DNA from: Fimbriimonadaceae bacterium
GTDB taxonomy: Bacteria > Armatimonadota > Fimbriimonadia > Fimbriimonadales > Fimbriimonadaceae
Direction: 5' to 3'
Assembly (NCBI GenBank): GCA_020851885.1
Contig: JADZBW010000242.1
Span: 1 to 7,666 of the forward strand
Length of the DNA stretch: 7,666 bases
Under the pieces are notes generated by a model, which was not told where the DNA came from, did not search any database, and saw nothing but the letters and a program-made list of their open reading frames with translations. Below are positions 6,212 to 7,666 of this stretch, piece after piece. Both the position numbers and the translations under genes were made by a program. Positions within the stretch are counted from its first letter, which is position 1. The number at the start of each line of letters is the position of its first letter.

Positions 6212-6948
6212 GATGGTCCTTTATCGACGCCAGCCCGAAAGACCGGCCGATCCAAACGGACGAGGACGAGGGTCTTCCCGCTGACCACCAATTCGGGGTC
6301 CTGGTCGAGCTGTCTTCGGAGGAAGTCGATCTTCTTGTCCAATTGTTCCGGCGGGCCCAATTGCACGGCGAACTTTGAACCTATATTTAAGCATAATCCA
6401 CCGTTCGACATCACGTAAATCGTGAGGTGCTGCAGTTTCTCCAAGTCAGCCAGTTCAGCGGCCAATCCGGCGACGTCGCGAACCCTCCAAATTCCAGAGA
6501 TCGTCATCGACGGATACACCAGTTCCGGCGATACCTCGACCGTTGGCAGGCCATCGAAGGGCCCCGCCGACTGAAAGATCGCCCCTTCTCGACTAAGCGC
6601 TGCACCGCCCGCCTTGTCGATCACGGCAACTGCGCGCCGATACTCAAGTGAAACGAGAGCACGGCCAAAGATGTTCCGCGTCATTTCGGCTTTATGGACC
6701 GCGGACTTCTGCATTAGCCAAGTTTCGACCGCACGACGATTGACCTGCAGCGCAGGTTGATCGTGAATCCTCGTCAGCAAAGCGGTAATTCGCTTCTGAT
6801 CTCCCGGTTGAGCCCCTTCCACACGAACTCGCGAAATCGCCGTCAACCGGCTGTAACAGATGCCAAGGATGAGGTTGACGACCAGAAGAAAGCCAAAGAC
6901 GGCTCTCCAATTGGGCTGCCGACGGATTCGATTACGCCTTCGACGCAT
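6208..6948 (-). CDS. ftsQ: Cell division protein FtsQ/DivIB
   Basis: 246 residues with the standard bitopic layout: a strongly basic cytoplasmic tail (MRRRRNRIRRQ), one membrane helix (about 16-32), a POTRA domain (about 36-105, from ISRVRVEGAQ to ALVSLEYRRAVAVI) and the extracytoplasmic FtsQ domain (about 106-235), ending in LVLVRLDRPVFR, which resembles the usual final strand. FtsQ joins FtsB and FtsL and links the cytoplasmic ring to septal peptidoglycan synthesis. The sequence is divergent, as usual for this family, so the call rests on architecture, the POTRA pattern and position after ddl. GAGG (6956-6953) lies 4 bases before the ATG. The gene overlaps the end of ddl by 17 bases and the start of the DUF881 gene by 4. 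Confidence 0.92.
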   Translation of the reverse strand: MRRRRNRIRRQPNWRAVFGFLLVVNLILGICYSRLTAISRVRVEGAQPGDQKRITALLTRIHDQPALQVNRRAVETWLMQKSAVHKAEMTRNIFGRALVSLEYRRAVAVIDKAGGAALSREGAIFQSAGPFDGLPTVEVSPELVYPSMTISGIWRVRDVAGLAAELADLEKLQHLTIYVMSNGGLCLNIGSKFAVQLGPPEQLDKKIDFLRRQLDQDPELVVSGKTLVLVRLDRPVFRAGVDKGPS

Positions 6949-7666
6949 TCCGCCTCAATCCATCTTCAACGATCCATCGAGTTAGCTGATCAAAGTCGAT
7001 TCCCGCCGATTTCGCACTGTTGGGCAACAACGAAGTTGGCGTCAGACCCGGCAAGGTATTGACCTCGAGCACGACCGGCTCGGCATTGCCAGAAGGATCG
7101 CGAACGATCATGTCGGTCCTCGTTGCGCCCTGACACCCAAGCAGTCGGTGGGCTTGGAGCGCAATATCTTGAACCCGTTTTAGAACGATCTCAGGCAGTC
7201 GGGCTGGCACGATTTCCTCGGTTGCTCCCGGCGTGTACTTGGAGGCGAAATCGTATTTCCCGGTTGCGGGAGCGATTTCAACGGGGGGAAGAGCCCGGTC
7301 TCCAAGAATGGGCACAGAAATCTCCATCCCCGTGATCCACTCCTCCACAAGGCAGCCGCCGCCAAACCGAAGCGCGCGGCGAATTGCAGGTTCAAGCTCT
7401 TCTGGACTCTTTACAAACGAGAGGCCAACCGTCGAGCCTTCGGCGTTGGGTTTGACAATGAGAGGGGGCTCCAAATCCGATGCGTGGGTTGGGGTGGTGA
7501 CAAAGCGTCCCGCCGGCACCCGAATTCCATTCTTACTCAAGATCTCCTTGGTGAGGCGCTTGTCCATGGCGAGAGCGCTGGCTTGAATCTCCGAACCTGT
7601 GTAAGGTATCTGAAGCAACTCCATGAGGCCCTGGAGGGCGCCGTCTTCGGCGTGGGTACCGTGGAC
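6932..7666 (-). CDS. ddl: D-alanine--D-alanine ligase (5' end beyond the window)
   Basis: The frame is open from the right edge to a TAA at 6934, giving 244 residues; the true start lies outside. Ddl is the cytoplasmic ATP-grasp enzyme that joins two D-alanines for the peptidoglycan pentapeptide. Seen: HGTHAEDGALQG at the visible N-terminus (E. coli DdlB has HGRGGEDG), LLQIPYTGS and ASALAMDK, the ATP-grasp segment IVKPNAEGSTVGLSFV, EEWITGMEISVPILG, YDFASKYTPGATEEIVPA, GATRTDMIV with substrate-side Arg and metal-side Asp, and EVNTLPGLTPTSLLP with the metal-binding Glu and Asn. The catalytic residues visible are all present. The Met at 7624 is internal, because conserved Ddl sequence continues upstream of it. 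ddl next to ftsQ matches the proteobacterial murC-ddlB-ftsQ order; the 17-base overlap indicates one transcript. Confidence 0.96.
   Translation of the reverse strand, partial: VHGTHAEDGALQGLMELLQIPYTGSEIQASALAMDKRLTKEILSKNGIRVPAGRFVTTPTHASDLEPPLIVKPNAEGSTVGLSFVKSPEELEPAIRRALRFGGGCLVEEWITGMEISVPILGDRALPPVEIAPATGKYDFASKYTPGATEEIVPARLPEIVLKRVQDIALQAHRLLGCQGATRTDMIVRDPSGNAEPVVLEVNTLPGLTPTSLLPNSAKSAGIDFDQLTRWIVEDGLRRNASKA

Noticed and set aside
1..7666. CRISPR, insertion sequence, prophage, tRNA or rRNA
   Set aside because: No repeat-spacer pattern, transposase-like frame, terminal inverted repeats or recognisable structural RNA was seen on either strand.

Overview
The window is bacterial chromosome. 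Most of it (2104 to the right edge) is the downstream part of a division and cell wall (dcw) cluster on the minus strand. The gene set points to a peptidoglycan-making, FtsZ-using bacterium outside the Proteobacteria. DUF881 and Sbp (DUF1290) proteins lie between ftsQ and ftsA, as in Bacillus subtilis (divIB-ylxW-ylxX-sbp-ftsA-ftsZ), while ddl sits next to ftsQ as in E. coli. Together with a PEP-CTERM repeat protein, an M1 metallopeptidase and a small Met-ligated lipoprotein cytochrome c, this suggests Armatimonadota, possibly the Fimbriimonas group. That placement is inference from gene content only.

Layout, left to right. 1-908 (minus): 5' part of a secreted M1 aminopeptidase, cut by the window edge just after its GGMEN motif. 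909-1212: AT-richer divergent intergenic region. 1213-2019 (plus): PEP-CTERM protein with five repeats of about 44 residues. 2035-2073: intrinsic terminator for the minus-strand operon. 2104-2526 (minus): lipoprotein cytochrome c. 2531-2567: a second terminator-like hairpin between ftsZ and the cytochrome gene. Then, in transcription order from the right edge: ddl (5' end missing), ftsQ, a DUF881 gene, sbp, ftsA and ftsZ. These are packed by overlaps of 4 to 17 bases or direct abutment, so they are surely one transcript.

The main surprise is ftsA. It is intact in sequence except for one in-frame TAG at 4767-4769. Conserved FtsA sequence continues in the same frame with no gap on either side, and the whole frame would be 421 codons against 420 residues for E. 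coli FtsA. The stop falls near the boundary of subdomains 1A and 1C, and an in-frame ATG with an SD-like AGGG follows 12 bases later. Two neighbouring genes end in TAG, so the codon is not reassigned here. Possible readings are a base error, a recent nonsense mutation, amber read-through, or a two-polypeptide FtsA.

Functionally, Ddl makes the D-Ala-D-Ala end of the peptidoglycan precursor, FtsQ links the divisome across the membrane, FtsA anchors FtsZ filaments, and DUF881 and Sbp are membrane proteins that travel with these genes. The cytochrome at the 3' end is not an evident division protein and appears set apart by the ftsZ-distal hairpin.
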